A stretch of 64,000 nt of DNA from Bifidobacterium asteroides DSM 20089 (GTDB taxonomy: Bacteria; Actinomycetota; Actinomycetes; Actinomycetales; Bifidobacteriaceae): NCBI RefSeq assembly GCF_002715865.1, contig NZ_CP017696.1, forward strand, positions 1,798,001-1,862,000. The letters run 5' to 3'. The notes below the pieces were generated by a model. That model was not told the origin of the DNA. It saw nothing but the letters and a program-made list of their open reading frames with translations, and did no database searches. Below are positions 36,154 through 44,001 of this stretch, in pieces. Each line of letters opens with the position of its first letter. The stretch's first letter is position 1. The translations under genes and the position numbers were made by a program.

Positions 36154-36564
36154 TCAGGCCGAGCGAACCGGATGATTGACCAAATCGCGCTCGATCCAGG
36201 CCATGACCAGCCTGGCCAGGGCATCCACCTCTGCATCGGTCAGAGCCCTGCCACGCGGGATGTGGTGCCAGCGCTCGATGCACCCCCGGCAGCAGGTGGC
36301 CGTTGCATGCTGGGCCGTGAAAACCGGATGCCCGCGGTAGGGGGTCTGTTTGCCGTCCTTCAGCGGATGGGCCGGCCCCACACGCTTGGCCAGCATCTCA
36401 TGGGCGTGGCGATCGATGGTATCCTTGCCCTTGGCGCGGGCGTAGGCGCGGTCCTTGGCTGACAGGGAGAAACCGGCCCGGAAGCGCGAATGCCCCAATC
36501 TGGCAAGAGTGCCCTTAATCCAGGCCTCATCTGCCCCAACCGACGCTGATCCGCTGCTGGCCAT
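36154..36564 (-). CDS. DUF4186 family protein
   Basis: A 136-residue protein with the DUF4186 pattern: RLGHSRFRAGFSLSAKDRAYARAKGKDTIDRHAHEMLAKRV, then CCRGCIERWHHIPRGRALTD. The Cys-Cys-x-x-Cys and two His suggest metal binding. Function is unknown in all members. The start at 36564 (MASSGS) is preceded by GGAGG and AGGA; the longer frame lacks a signal. It overlaps in no way with its neighbours; it is convergent with the MHS transporter and divergent from the cyclopropane synthase gene. Confidence 0.75.
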   Translation of the reverse strand: MASSGSASVGADEAWIKGTLARLGHSRFRAGFSLSAKDRAYARAKGKDTIDRHAHEMLAKRVGPAHPLKDGKQTPYRGHPVFTAQHATATCCRGCIERWHHIPRGRALTDAEVDALARLVMAWIERDLVNHPVRSA

Positions 36565-36752
36565 TTCCTGCTCGCCTCCATGCTCAGCCTTACCAAAGAG
36601 TCTGTACCCAGGCAAGGTTTCCCATGCGGAATAATTCCCCGAACATAGGACCAACAGGGACCAGTGTCAGGGGTAGGGTGAAGACAGTACTTGTATCCAC
36701 TAACTACCAGACCCGCCATGTTCGGTCATGTCGGGTCACACAAGGGGGCTTT

Positions 36753-38042
36753 ATGGCCAAAAGCAAGATGACTGTAGCCGAGATGATCGGGCTCTTCCTC
36801 ACCCCTGACGCGCCTGTGCAGGTGACCGCCTTCGATGGGTCGGTCTTCGGGCAGGACCAAGCGCCACTGCATCTGGAAGTCAAGAATTCCCGTGCCATGT
36901 ACTACATCACGGAAAATCCCAACGACCTGGGTCTGGCCCGCGCCTACCTGCAGGGCGATCTGGACTCTCCCGAGCTGCTGCCAGGCAACCCATACCAGGT
37001 TCTCAAGGAACTGATGGGTCTCAAGCACTTCGTCAAGCATCCCAGCAAGATGGAGCTGGCCCGGGCCGCAGGAGCTGTCTTCTCTCACGGAGTGCGCGTG
37101 CCCGAGCCACCGGCCATCGAAGGGCCCTCGCTGGCCAAGCGACTATCTGAGGGCATCCGTCCCCACACCCGCCGGGGCGACGCAGCCACTGTCAGTTACC
37201 ACTACGACCAGTCCAACGACTTCTATCGGCTCTTCCTGGGCTCCTCCATGACCTACACCTGTGCCGTCTTTGAGAAGGCGGACGGCAGCCTGGAGGACGC
37301 TCAGTGGCACAAGCTCAACATGGTCCTGGACAAGATGCACCTGAATAAGGGCGACCGTCTGCTGGACGTGGGCTGCGGCTGGGGCTCCATGGCAATAGCG
37401 GCCGCCCGCCGTGGCATTCACGTCATCGGCGTGACTCTGGCTGAGGAGCAGGTGGAGTGGGCCCAGAACTGGATTCGCCAGGAGGGTCTGCAGGATCTGG
37501 CCGAGGTCCGGCTGATGGATTATCGCGACGTGCCCGAGTCCGGCTTCGATGGAATCTGCTCCATCGGCATGATGGAGCATGTGGGCTACAAGCAGTACCC
37601 CTCCTACTTCAAGGAGATGATGGACAAGCTGCGTCCGGGCGGCATCCTGCTCAACCACCAGATCACCCGCACCAACTCCCACGACCACAAGCGGGCAGGC
37701 GGATTCATCGACCGCTACATCTTCCCCGACGGTGAGCTGGCCAGCCCGGCCGAGATCGAACTGGCCATCCAGGACACCGGCTTCGAGGTCATTACCCAGG
37801 AGAACCTGCGCCAGCACTATGCGCTGACCCTCAAGCACTGGACCGAGAACCTCCAGGAGCATTGGGGCCAGGCCAAGCCCATGGTGGGCGAGCCCAAGGC
37901 GCGTCTCTGGGGTCTGTACATGGCCGGCGCGCGGCTCAACTTCGAGCTCGACAACATTCAGATACACCAGTTCCAGTGCATCAAGCCCGATCCCGAGACC
38001 GGCACGGACACCTACCCGCTGCGGCCCTGGTGGGACCGATAG
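36753..38042 (+). CDS. cfa: Cyclopropane-fatty-acyl-phospholipid synthase
   Basis: A 429-residue enzyme that transfers a methylene group from S-adenosylmethionine to unsaturated membrane lipid chains, strengthening the membrane against acid and stress. SAM-binding motif LLDVGCGWGSMAIAAARRG is intact, as are YHYDQSNDFYRLFLGSSMTYTCAVF and SIGMMEHVG. The C-terminal block LRQHYALTLKHWTENL is typical. Start 36753 follows AAGGGGG. The N-terminal lipid-binding domain (1-120) is present. A bidirectional terminator follows. Confidence 0.92.
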   Translation: MAKSKMTVAEMIGLFLTPDAPVQVTAFDGSVFGQDQAPLHLEVKNSRAMYYITENPNDLGLARAYLQGDLDSPELLPGNPYQVLKELMGLKHFVKHPSKMELARAAGAVFSHGVRVPEPPAIEGPSLAKRLSEGIRPHTRRGDAATVSYHYDQSNDFYRLFLGSSMTYTCAVFEKADGSLEDAQWHKLNMVLDKMHLNKGDRLLDVGCGWGSMAIAAARRGIHVIGVTLAEEQVEWAQNWIRQEGLQDLAEVRLMDYRDVPESGFDGICSIGMMEHVGYKQYPSYFKEMMDKLRPGGILLNHQITRTNSHDHKRAGGFIDRYIFPDGELASPAEIELAIQDTGFEVITQENLRQHYALTLKHWTENLQEHWGQAKPMVGEPKARLWGLYMAGARLNFELDNIQIHQFQCIKPDPETGTDTYPLRPWWDR

Positions 38043-38093
38043 TTGGTCTGAGGCGACCGATATAACTACACGACCTATAATATAGAAGGCTTG

Positions 38094-38128
38094 AAAAGGG
38101 GCGAGGAATCAAATCCTCGCCCCTTTTT
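38094..38128. terminator. Bidirectional terminator between cfa and the iron operon
   Basis: AAAAGGGGCGAGGA (38094-38107), a 6-base loop, and TCCTCGCCCCTTTTT (38114-38128) form a perfect 14-bp stem with A and T tracts on both sides. It can serve both convergent operons. Confidence 0.92.
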
Positions 38129-38154
38129 GTTTCTGCCACCCGTACGGCCCGGTC

Positions 38155-38700
38155 TCAGGAAGACCTGTCCGCCGAAGCTTCCAGCCGAGCCAGATCCAAG
38201 GCCTTGTTGAAGGCATCCGAGGTCCAGCTGGCCCCAGCCACCTTGTCCACCTTGAGGTCCTTGAGTGGGCGCCCCTGGACTACTCCAGGCACAGCCCGGG
38301 CGAAGCGTTCCATGTGGCCGCGCGAGATGGGCGAATCCGAATGCCCCTGGACTTGGACCCGGGTCACCTGGCCTCCCGACAGGTCCAGATCCACATCAAT
38401 GCTGTCAGCCCCGTCATGGCCGTACCTGCCCGTCAGGGCGTAGGTGCCATCGTGATAGTTGCCCGTGTCAGCCGGGGCGGTCGGCAGTCCATCACGGGAG
38501 ACGGCGGTGGGATTACCTTCGCCCGCAGAGCCGGCTCCTGACTCTGGCGCAGAGCTGGACTCGGCGCCAGATCCGACGAACTCGTCGTCCATGGGCTTGG
38601 CCTGCTGGCTTCCGCAACCGCCCAGGAGTGAGCCGACCGCCACCAGAGTCGCCAGGGTTGCCGAGGCCGTGGCCAGTCCCCGAGACTTGCTTTTAGCCAT
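38155..38700 (-). CDS. FMN-binding lipoprotein of the iron operon
   Basis: A 181-residue lipoprotein with lipobox LLGGC (Cys29). Residues about 80-175 are an FMN_bind domain (YHDGTYALTGRYGHDGADSIDVDLDLS, then VDKVAGASWTSDAFNKALDLA). AGASWTS aligns with the flavinylation motif (S/T)GA(T/S), with Ala in the first position and Ser where FMN would be attached by ApbE. AAGGAGG supports the start at 38700. It is the last gene of the seven-gene iron operon. It could pass electrons to imported iron outside the membrane. The single-gene flavin carrier is close to a known class of FTR1-linked flavoproteins. Confidence 0.8.
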   Translation of the reverse strand: MAKSKSRGLATASATLATLVAVGSLLGGCGSQQAKPMDDEFVGSGAESSSAPESGAGSAGEGNPTAVSRDGLPTAPADTGNYHDGTYALTGRYGHDGADSIDVDLDLSGGQVTRVQVQGHSDSPISRGHMERFARAVPGVVQGRPLKDLKVDKVAGASWTSDAFNKALDLARLEASADRSS

Positions 38701-38701
38701 T

Positions 38702-39577
38702 TCAACGCCCTCCTTCTGCATCAGCATTCGATCCCGGCAGGGAGCCGCCGGTCTTGGCCGTCTTGGTGGGGTCATGGAAACCCACTGGAATATCCTGGTC
38801 CCCTGAATCGACAGGAGCCCCGCTGAAGGCCGGACGGCCTCCGGCTGCCAGGTAGGCCCGCTTGGCCTCCTCATCATTCCACTGCTCGCCGGCCAGCACA
38901 CCGTGGTTGAGCATGATCTCCCGCTGGGCGCAGGAGGCCACCAGGGCATCATGCGTGACCACAATCAGGGAGGTTCCCTGGTCATGCAATTGCCGGAAGA
39001 GATCCAGCACGATCCGCTCGTTGGCCTCGTCCAGGTTGCCAGTGGGCTCGTCAGCCAGAATCAGTTTGGGCTCGTTGATCAGCGCCCGGGCCACACAGAC
39101 CCGCTGCTGCTCGCCGCCCGAAAGCTGGCTGGGCAGGTGGCGGGCCCGATCCGCCAGCCCCACCCGGTCCAGGGCCTTCATGGCCTGGTCCTCATCCACC
39201 ACCGAGTGGTAGTACTGGGCCACCATGACGTTCTCCAGGGCGGTCAGGTGCGGGACCAGGTAGAACTTCTGGAAGACCAGGCCAATCACATTCTTGCGCA
39301 CATCGGCCAGCTGGGACTGGCTCAGATCCTCCAGCGGCCGCCCCTGCAGACGGACCGACCCCCGGCTGGGGGTGTCCATGCAGCCCAGAATGTTCATCAG
39401 CGTGGTCTTGCCCGAGCCGGAGGACCCCACCACGGCCAGCCACTGGCCCTGCGGGACGCTCAGGTTCAGATCGTCCAGGGCGTGCAGATCGCCGTAGATC
39501 TTGGATACATGGTCCAGATCCAGCAGCATGCCGCCGCCCGACTGGAATTCGCTCGCCTTTGCCTGCGTCATTGTCAT
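38702..39577 (-). CDS. ABC transporter ATPase of the FtsX-type iron operon
   Basis: A 291-residue MacB/LolD-type ATPase. Visible motifs are Walker A GSSGSGKTT, Q-loop LVFQKFYLVPHLTALENVM, signature LSGGEQQRVCVARAL, Walker B ILADEPTGNLDE and switch His VVTHDALVAS. The stop of the upstream permease overlaps its ATG (ATGA). An ATG six bases later (39571) also fits the ribosome-binding site. The C-terminal tail of about 50 residues beyond the domain is not conserved in type. It drives the two FtsX-like permeases, forming a mechanotransmission rather than a classical import complex. Confidence 0.88.
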   Translation of the reverse strand: MTMTQAKASEFQSGGGMLLDLDHVSKIYGDLHALDDLNLSVPQGQWLAVVGSSGSGKTTLMNILGCMDTPSRGSVRLQGRPLEDLSQSQLADVRKNVIGLVFQKFYLVPHLTALENVMVAQYYHSVVDEDQAMKALDRVGLADRARHLPSQLSGGEQQRVCVARALINEPKLILADEPTGNLDEANERIVLDLFRQLHDQGTSLIVVTHDALVASCAQREIMLNHGVLAGEQWNDEEAKRAYLAAGGRPAFSGAPVDSGDQDIPVGFHDPTKTAKTGGSLPGSNADAEGGR

Positions 39578-40767
39578 TCCTCCCTCAAAACCAGGGCCGG
39601 GTCGATACGCGAAGCCCGGAGGACCGGCCGGATGGATGCGATCATGGATATGGCCACGCTCAGCAGGACCGTGCCCAGGGCCAGCCACCAGTTGAAGCCC
39701 AGCGACCGTTGGAAGACGGACAGGCAGAGCAGCCGGGCGAAGCCATAGCCCAGGGCCGTGCCGATCAGGCCTCCTGCCAATCCGTAGCAAGCCGATTCCG
39801 CCAGAAACTCCATGGCTATCCCCCGCGAGGAAGCGCCCAGGGCCTTGCGCAGGCCAATCTCGCTGCGCCGCTGGGAGACGATGGAGGCCATGGTGGTCCC
39901 CACGCCCACAAAGGTCAGGACCAGCACCACCACCGAAACCAGCCAGAAGAGCGACTGGAGCATGGCGATGGTATGGCTGTCGCCCGCTGTGATCCTGGTG
40001 ACCGGCCGGGCCTTGACCCCCATGGAGGTCATGTCGTTGATGCCTGCGGCAATGGTCTTCAGCCCCGAGGCCATGGTGTTGACCGAGTATTCGATGACAT
40101 CGGTGCCCCGCTTGGCCCCGGTCAGGAGCTCCAGATCAGACAGGTCGGCGTAGATGATCCGATCCTCGGGACCACCGGTATCAACAATGCCGCCCACTCG
40201 AAAATCACGGCCCTGGCCTCCGGCCTTGCCCGTGTCGGTGACCTGTCCGGCCGGATAGCCGATGGTCATCTGCTTGCCGGTGGTCAGTCCCAGTGAATCA
40301 GCCAGGTCCCGCCCCACCATGACCGAACCAGGCCGGGGCCAGGAACCCTCCACGCTCCAGTGGCGGTTGAGCTGACGCACCTGGTCAGGGTGGATGCCGG
40401 CCATCTCTCGGGCCCCGGCATTGACCTGCACCGTCTCATATCGATAGGTGGCGTACCTTGCCGGAGCCTTGACGGTCACCATATGGGTGGTGTGGTCCAC
40501 CATGCCCTGTTCAATGCCGGATCCGGACCGATTGCCCCCCTGAATGGGCGAGACGACCAGGTTGGCCCCGTAGGAACGCATCTCCTGGTTGATCTGCCTA
40601 GGGGCCTCAATGCAGACCGCCGCCAGGCAGAAGAGGGTGGCGGCACCCACCAGGGAGGCCACCACGGCCATCAGGGCCCGGCCACGACGGCGGAAAACGG
40701 CCCCGAAGAGCATGGTCAGGAACATGCGGGTGTTGGTCATATGGCTCTTATGGCGATCAGCGGCCAT
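39574..40767 (-). CDS. FtsX-like ABC permease of the iron operon
   Basis: A 397-residue FtsX/MacB-type permease: one N-terminal membrane segment (RRGRALMAVVASLVGAATLFCLAAV), a large extracytoplasmic domain of about 215 residues, then three membrane segments (SLFWLVSVVVLVLTFVGVGTTMASIV onward). QRRSEIGLRKALGASSRGI is the family's coupling motif. GGAGG lies seven bases before the ATG; the start overlaps the previous gene by 11 bases. In E. coli, the FetM/FetP iron system also carries two such permeases. Confidence 0.85.
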   Translation of the reverse strand: MAADRHKSHMTNTRMFLTMLFGAVFRRRGRALMAVVASLVGAATLFCLAAVCIEAPRQINQEMRSYGANLVVSPIQGGNRSGSGIEQGMVDHTTHMVTVKAPARYATYRYETVQVNAGAREMAGIHPDQVRQLNRHWSVEGSWPRPGSVMVGRDLADSLGLTTGKQMTIGYPAGQVTDTGKAGGQGRDFRVGGIVDTGGPEDRIIYADLSDLELLTGAKRGTDVIEYSVNTMASGLKTIAAGINDMTSMGVKARPVTRITAGDSHTIAMLQSLFWLVSVVVLVLTFVGVGTTMASIVSQRRSEIGLRKALGASSRGIAMEFLAESACYGLAGGLIGTALGYGFARLLCLSVFQRSLGFNWWLALGTVLLSVAISMIASIRPVLRASRIDPALVLREE

Positions 40768-42067
40768 GAAGCACCTCCGCCGGCCGAAGCCGCAGAATCG
40801 ATCTGATGGACGAGATGGACGCCAGCAGCACTGTAATGGCCAACAGCACGAAGACCAGCACGAAGACCATGGGCCTCATGGTAATGCCCGAGCCGAAGAC
40901 CACCCTGCCCACGATCTGAGCCACTCCGGAGCCCAGCAGAGCACCGACCAGAGCCCCGGCCAGGGCAATCAGGGCCGTCTCGGCCAGCACCAGTCGGGAC
41001 ACGGCCCCGTCGGTGGCGCCCAGAGCCTTGAGCAGGGCAAACTCCGAGGACCGCTCGGATATGGAGGACGCCATCAGGTTGGCTACGGCGATGGCCGCCG
41101 CCAGCAGGCTGAGTACGGTCATCAGAATCATGACCGCCTGGGTTTTCTGCAGAACATCGCCCTGCAGGGCAGCCACCTGTCTGACCTGCTTGGCCATGGA
41201 CCCGGGGATGGCCTCCTCGATCTGGTAGGCGATGGATGAGGGATAGGCCGTGCAGTACCAGGTCTCCCACTCGTCCTGGGAGAGGGCAGCAGGGTTTCGT
41301 GCGGCCTTGCGGGCCAGGTCGTTCTCGGGAGTGGTCAGAGCCTTGACCTCCACCTGGTCGATCTGATCGGTCAGGCCGGACATCTCCTGCAAGGGTCTGG
41401 TGGGCAGGTAGAGGGAGGAGGCATCAGAATCACCGGAGTCGAAGATGCCCACGATGGTGACAGTCTGCTGTTTACCATCCAGACCCACCTTGACCTGGTC
41501 GCCAACCTGACGGCCGCCCAGTCGTGCAGCCAGCTCTTTGCCCATCATGGCCTCGGTCCTGCCGCCGGACCCAGCCTCGTCCTTGGGCCAGCGTCCTTGA
41601 ACCTTCCACCAGGGTCGAAGACCTTTCAGACCCGCAGTGCTGCTTTCACCGCTGTCGACCTTGACGGTCCGGCCGAACCAGGTGCCCACCAGGGGGGCGG
41701 CGGCCTGGTCCACAGTGCCGCGAAGGTCCAGGCGGGGGGCAAAGTCGGTGATGTTGTAGGCCCAGAAGATGGTCTTGATCTTGGGCACCTGGGACTCCTT
41801 GAGGAAGGCGGTCGGCGTTGACTCGTCACCTGAGGGGCCGCCCTCCTGGTCGCCGTAGAGGTCGGAGACCACGGCATCCGCCTTGGCCTGGACCGTGATA
41901 TTGGATCCATAAGTAGACAGTTCCGCGTTGAGCTTGTCGCCCACATCGAAGACCACCCCCAGCATGGCAGTAGCTACGCAGGCCGACAGGCAAACCGTGA
42001 CGGCGATGAGCATTCTTCGCCCAAACTGGCGGCTGAATGACCGCAGCATCATGCGCATGAAGAACAT
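40757..42067 (-). CDS. FtsX-like ABC permease of the iron operon
   Basis: A 436-residue FtsX-type permease with the same layout as its partner: one N-terminal segment (RRMLIAVTVCLSACVATAMLGVVF), a large extracytoplasmic domain, and three C-terminal segments. The coupling motif is ERSSEFALLKALGATDGAVS. Start 42067 has AAGGAG nine bases upstream; codons before it lie in the neighbouring gene. Together with the second permease it forms a heterodimer. The extracytoplasmic part could contact the P19 and FMN lipoproteins. Confidence 0.85.
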   Translation of the reverse strand: MFFMRMMLRSFSRQFGRRMLIAVTVCLSACVATAMLGVVFDVGDKLNAELSTYGSNITVQAKADAVVSDLYGDQEGGPSGDESTPTAFLKESQVPKIKTIFWAYNITDFAPRLDLRGTVDQAAAPLVGTWFGRTVKVDSGESSTAGLKGLRPWWKVQGRWPKDEAGSGGRTEAMMGKELAARLGGRQVGDQVKVGLDGKQQTVTIVGIFDSGDSDASSLYLPTRPLQEMSGLTDQIDQVEVKALTTPENDLARKAARNPAALSQDEWETWYCTAYPSSIAYQIEEAIPGSMAKQVRQVAALQGDVLQKTQAVMILMTVLSLLAAAIAVANLMASSISERSSEFALLKALGATDGAVSRLVLAETALIALAGALVGALLGSGVAQIVGRVVFGSGITMRPMVFVLVFVLLAITVLLASISSIRSILRLRPAEVLHGR

Positions 42068-42089
42068 ACCAACCGCTCCTTCCCTTTTT

Positions 42090-43364
42090 TCAGCTCTTGA
42101 AGTGCGATGACAGGGCATCCAGGTCGGCGGTGCTGATCAGTATGGCCCCTCGGCCTGTCTTGTAAGGCAAGGGAACGGGATTACAGCCGCCCTTGAACCC
42201 GATGGTGGCCAGGTTGATGGCTACGTCGCACTTCTTGCAGATGATCTTGCCGTCTTTTTCGTAGTAGCCCGCATCCCCGCAATTATCGCAGGCGTCCAGC
42301 CCGACCCCATAGGCTGCGCCATTCTTGCGGATGATGATGAAGCGCATCTCGGTGCCGTCCTTGGCCCGGTAGCTGAATCGATGCAGGTGGCCATCCTCCA
42401 CCTGGGAGAAACGGATGGTAGCCGTATGGGCAGTCAAGGAATACTGCTCTGGAGGCGAAAGCACGGGCACTTGGTGGGCCTTGGCCGTTCCCACGGTCAG
42501 GGCCAGGGTGACGCCGATCATGGCCACCAGGCTCCAGACCGCTGATGCCAGGGCCCTCCGGCGGAAGGCTCGGTGGCTGCGGTCGTCGGCCGTGGAGGCT
42601 CCGGTCACCGGCATGCGCCAGCCTGCGACCAGGCAGGCCAGGACCGGAATGATGAAGACCAGAACCTGGGCAAGCACCAGGATGAGGTCGGCGTTGTAAC
42701 CCAGGGCCATGACCCGGAAGGCCCAGCCGTGCAGAAGAACCAGGCCGGTGGTCTGCATCAGGGCCACCAGGGCTACGCCGTGCCGGATCAGCAGCAGGAC
42801 CACCATGAGCAGGGCGGCCAGACGAAAGGCCATCCGAGGGCAGGATGTATGCATGGTCCTCAGAATGGCAGCCACCGTCACAGCGGCAGCCAGGCCGAGC
42901 AGGAAACCCAGGGCCCGCAGGAGCATGGCCGAGGTCAGCACCGGCTCCCCCGGCTCCACAAAGGCCGTAAGCTGCAGGATGACATCAGGCAGGGCACGGA
43001 AGGCGGTCAGGGCTATGGCCAGGGCTGCCAGAGCGTTGGCCAGATCCATGGCCCAGGGGCGGCGATGCCAGTCTGAAACCAGCCGGTCGGCGGCCAGCAC
43101 CACCGCGATGGCCGCAAGATCGGTCAGAACGCAGGCTACCAGGGTCGGGTAGTTGACCATGGTCCGGCGGTTGATGATCACGGTGGCGCGCAAGAGGGCA
43201 AAGACCAACGCCCCCAGCACGCCGACCCCCAGGCCGATCAGTCGCCAGGAGGAGGAACGGGGCCGATCGCGGCCCTCGCCCACCTCCAGCAGCACGCTGA
43301 AAACCATGACCAGGAGGGCCGGGGCCAGCGTCCCCGGCAAGACCGTGACAAATTGTTCAAGCAT
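42090..43364 (-). CDS. DUF2318 Fe-S-containing membrane protein
   Basis: A 424-residue membrane protein of the DUF2318 family. Eight or so hydrophobic segments fill residues 1-300. The C-terminal domain carries the cysteine motif DACDNCGDAGYYEKDGKIIC followed by KKCDVAI and KGGCNPVPL, which is the DUF2318 signature (CxxC...CxxC...C). It belongs to the FTR1/P19 iron operons, e.g. FetA of pathogenic E. coli. A redox step on the outer side is likely but unproven. It lies between the P19 and FtsX genes, with short gaps. Confidence 0.88.
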   Translation of the reverse strand: MLEQFVTVLPGTLAPALLVMVFSVLLEVGEGRDRPRSSSWRLIGLGVGVLGALVFALLRATVIINRRTMVNYPTLVACVLTDLAAIAVVLAADRLVSDWHRRPWAMDLANALAALAIALTAFRALPDVILQLTAFVEPGEPVLTSAMLLRALGFLLGLAAAVTVAAILRTMHTSCPRMAFRLAALLMVVLLLIRHGVALVALMQTTGLVLLHGWAFRVMALGYNADLILVLAQVLVFIIPVLACLVAGWRMPVTGASTADDRSHRAFRRRALASAVWSLVAMIGVTLALTVGTAKAHQVPVLSPPEQYSLTAHTATIRFSQVEDGHLHRFSYRAKDGTEMRFIIIRKNGAAYGVGLDACDNCGDAGYYEKDGKIICKKCDVAINLATIGFKGGCNPVPLPYKTGRGAILISTADLDALSSHFKS

Positions 43365-43377
43365 GGTGCATGGCAGC

Positions 43378-44001
43378 TTACCACTGGTGGGGCGTGTAGT
43401 CCCAGTCCCAGCTGACCACGATGGGCTCGGTCCAGAAGTGTCCCTTCACGCCGGTCTCCGGGTCGACGTGCAGCATCCAGCCCTTCTTCTCAGGAGAGTC
43501 GATGGAATAGGTCAGCTTGTAGGATCCGGCCTTCTCCATCTTGATGTTGGCCCCGTAATGTGGGCCATCCGAGGCGTTCATCTGCATGAAGGTGCCGGAC
43601 TGCTTGTCGTTGGGATCATCCTTGTTCTGGATGGTGTAGTTGACGGTCAGATCCGGAACGAACTCGCCCTTGGCATAGCCCAGGTCGTTGTTGGGCAGGG
43701 CGTGGATATCGGCCTCCAGGTGCAGGCTGGCATCGGCCGCCTTCAGACCCATGGAGGCGGGCTCCATGTCGATGGGCTGGAAGAAGACCGTGCCGATGTT
43801 CAGGGGACCCTTCTGCTGATCGTCGGGCGGAATGGGGATCTCCTCGAACCCGGCCCCCTTGCCCGCCGAGGACTGGGAGGCGCCGGAGGCCTCAGGCGCT
43901 TGGGCCTCACGGGTGCCTGACCCGCTGGAGCCGCACCCCGCCAGGGCCAGGGTGCCTGAGAGCACCAGCGCGACCAAGGCGGTCAATTGTCTCTTCTTCA
44001 T
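43378..44001 (-). CDS. P19-type periplasmic iron-binding lipoprotein
   Basis: A 207-residue lipoprotein (lipobox LALAGC, Cys23) of the P19/Tp34 family, which binds Fe or Cu outside the membrane. Family marks are PIDMEPASMGLKAADASLHLEADIHALPNNDLGYAKGEFVPDL, then MNASDGPHYGANIKMEKAGSY and the closing WDWDYTPHQW. The His and Met residues expected for the metal site (Met of PIDMEP, His of LEADIHA, His of GPHYG) are present. Its start overlaps the FTR1 stop by four bases. It probably captures iron for the FTR1 permease. Confidence 0.9.
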   Translation of the reverse strand: MKKRQLTALVALVLSGTLALAGCGSSGSGTREAQAPEASGASQSSAGKGAGFEEIPIPPDDQQKGPLNIGTVFFQPIDMEPASMGLKAADASLHLEADIHALPNNDLGYAKGEFVPDLTVNYTIQNKDDPNDKQSGTFMQMNASDGPHYGANIKMEKAGSYKLTYSIDSPEKKGWMLHVDPETGVKGHFWTEPIVVSWDWDYTPHQW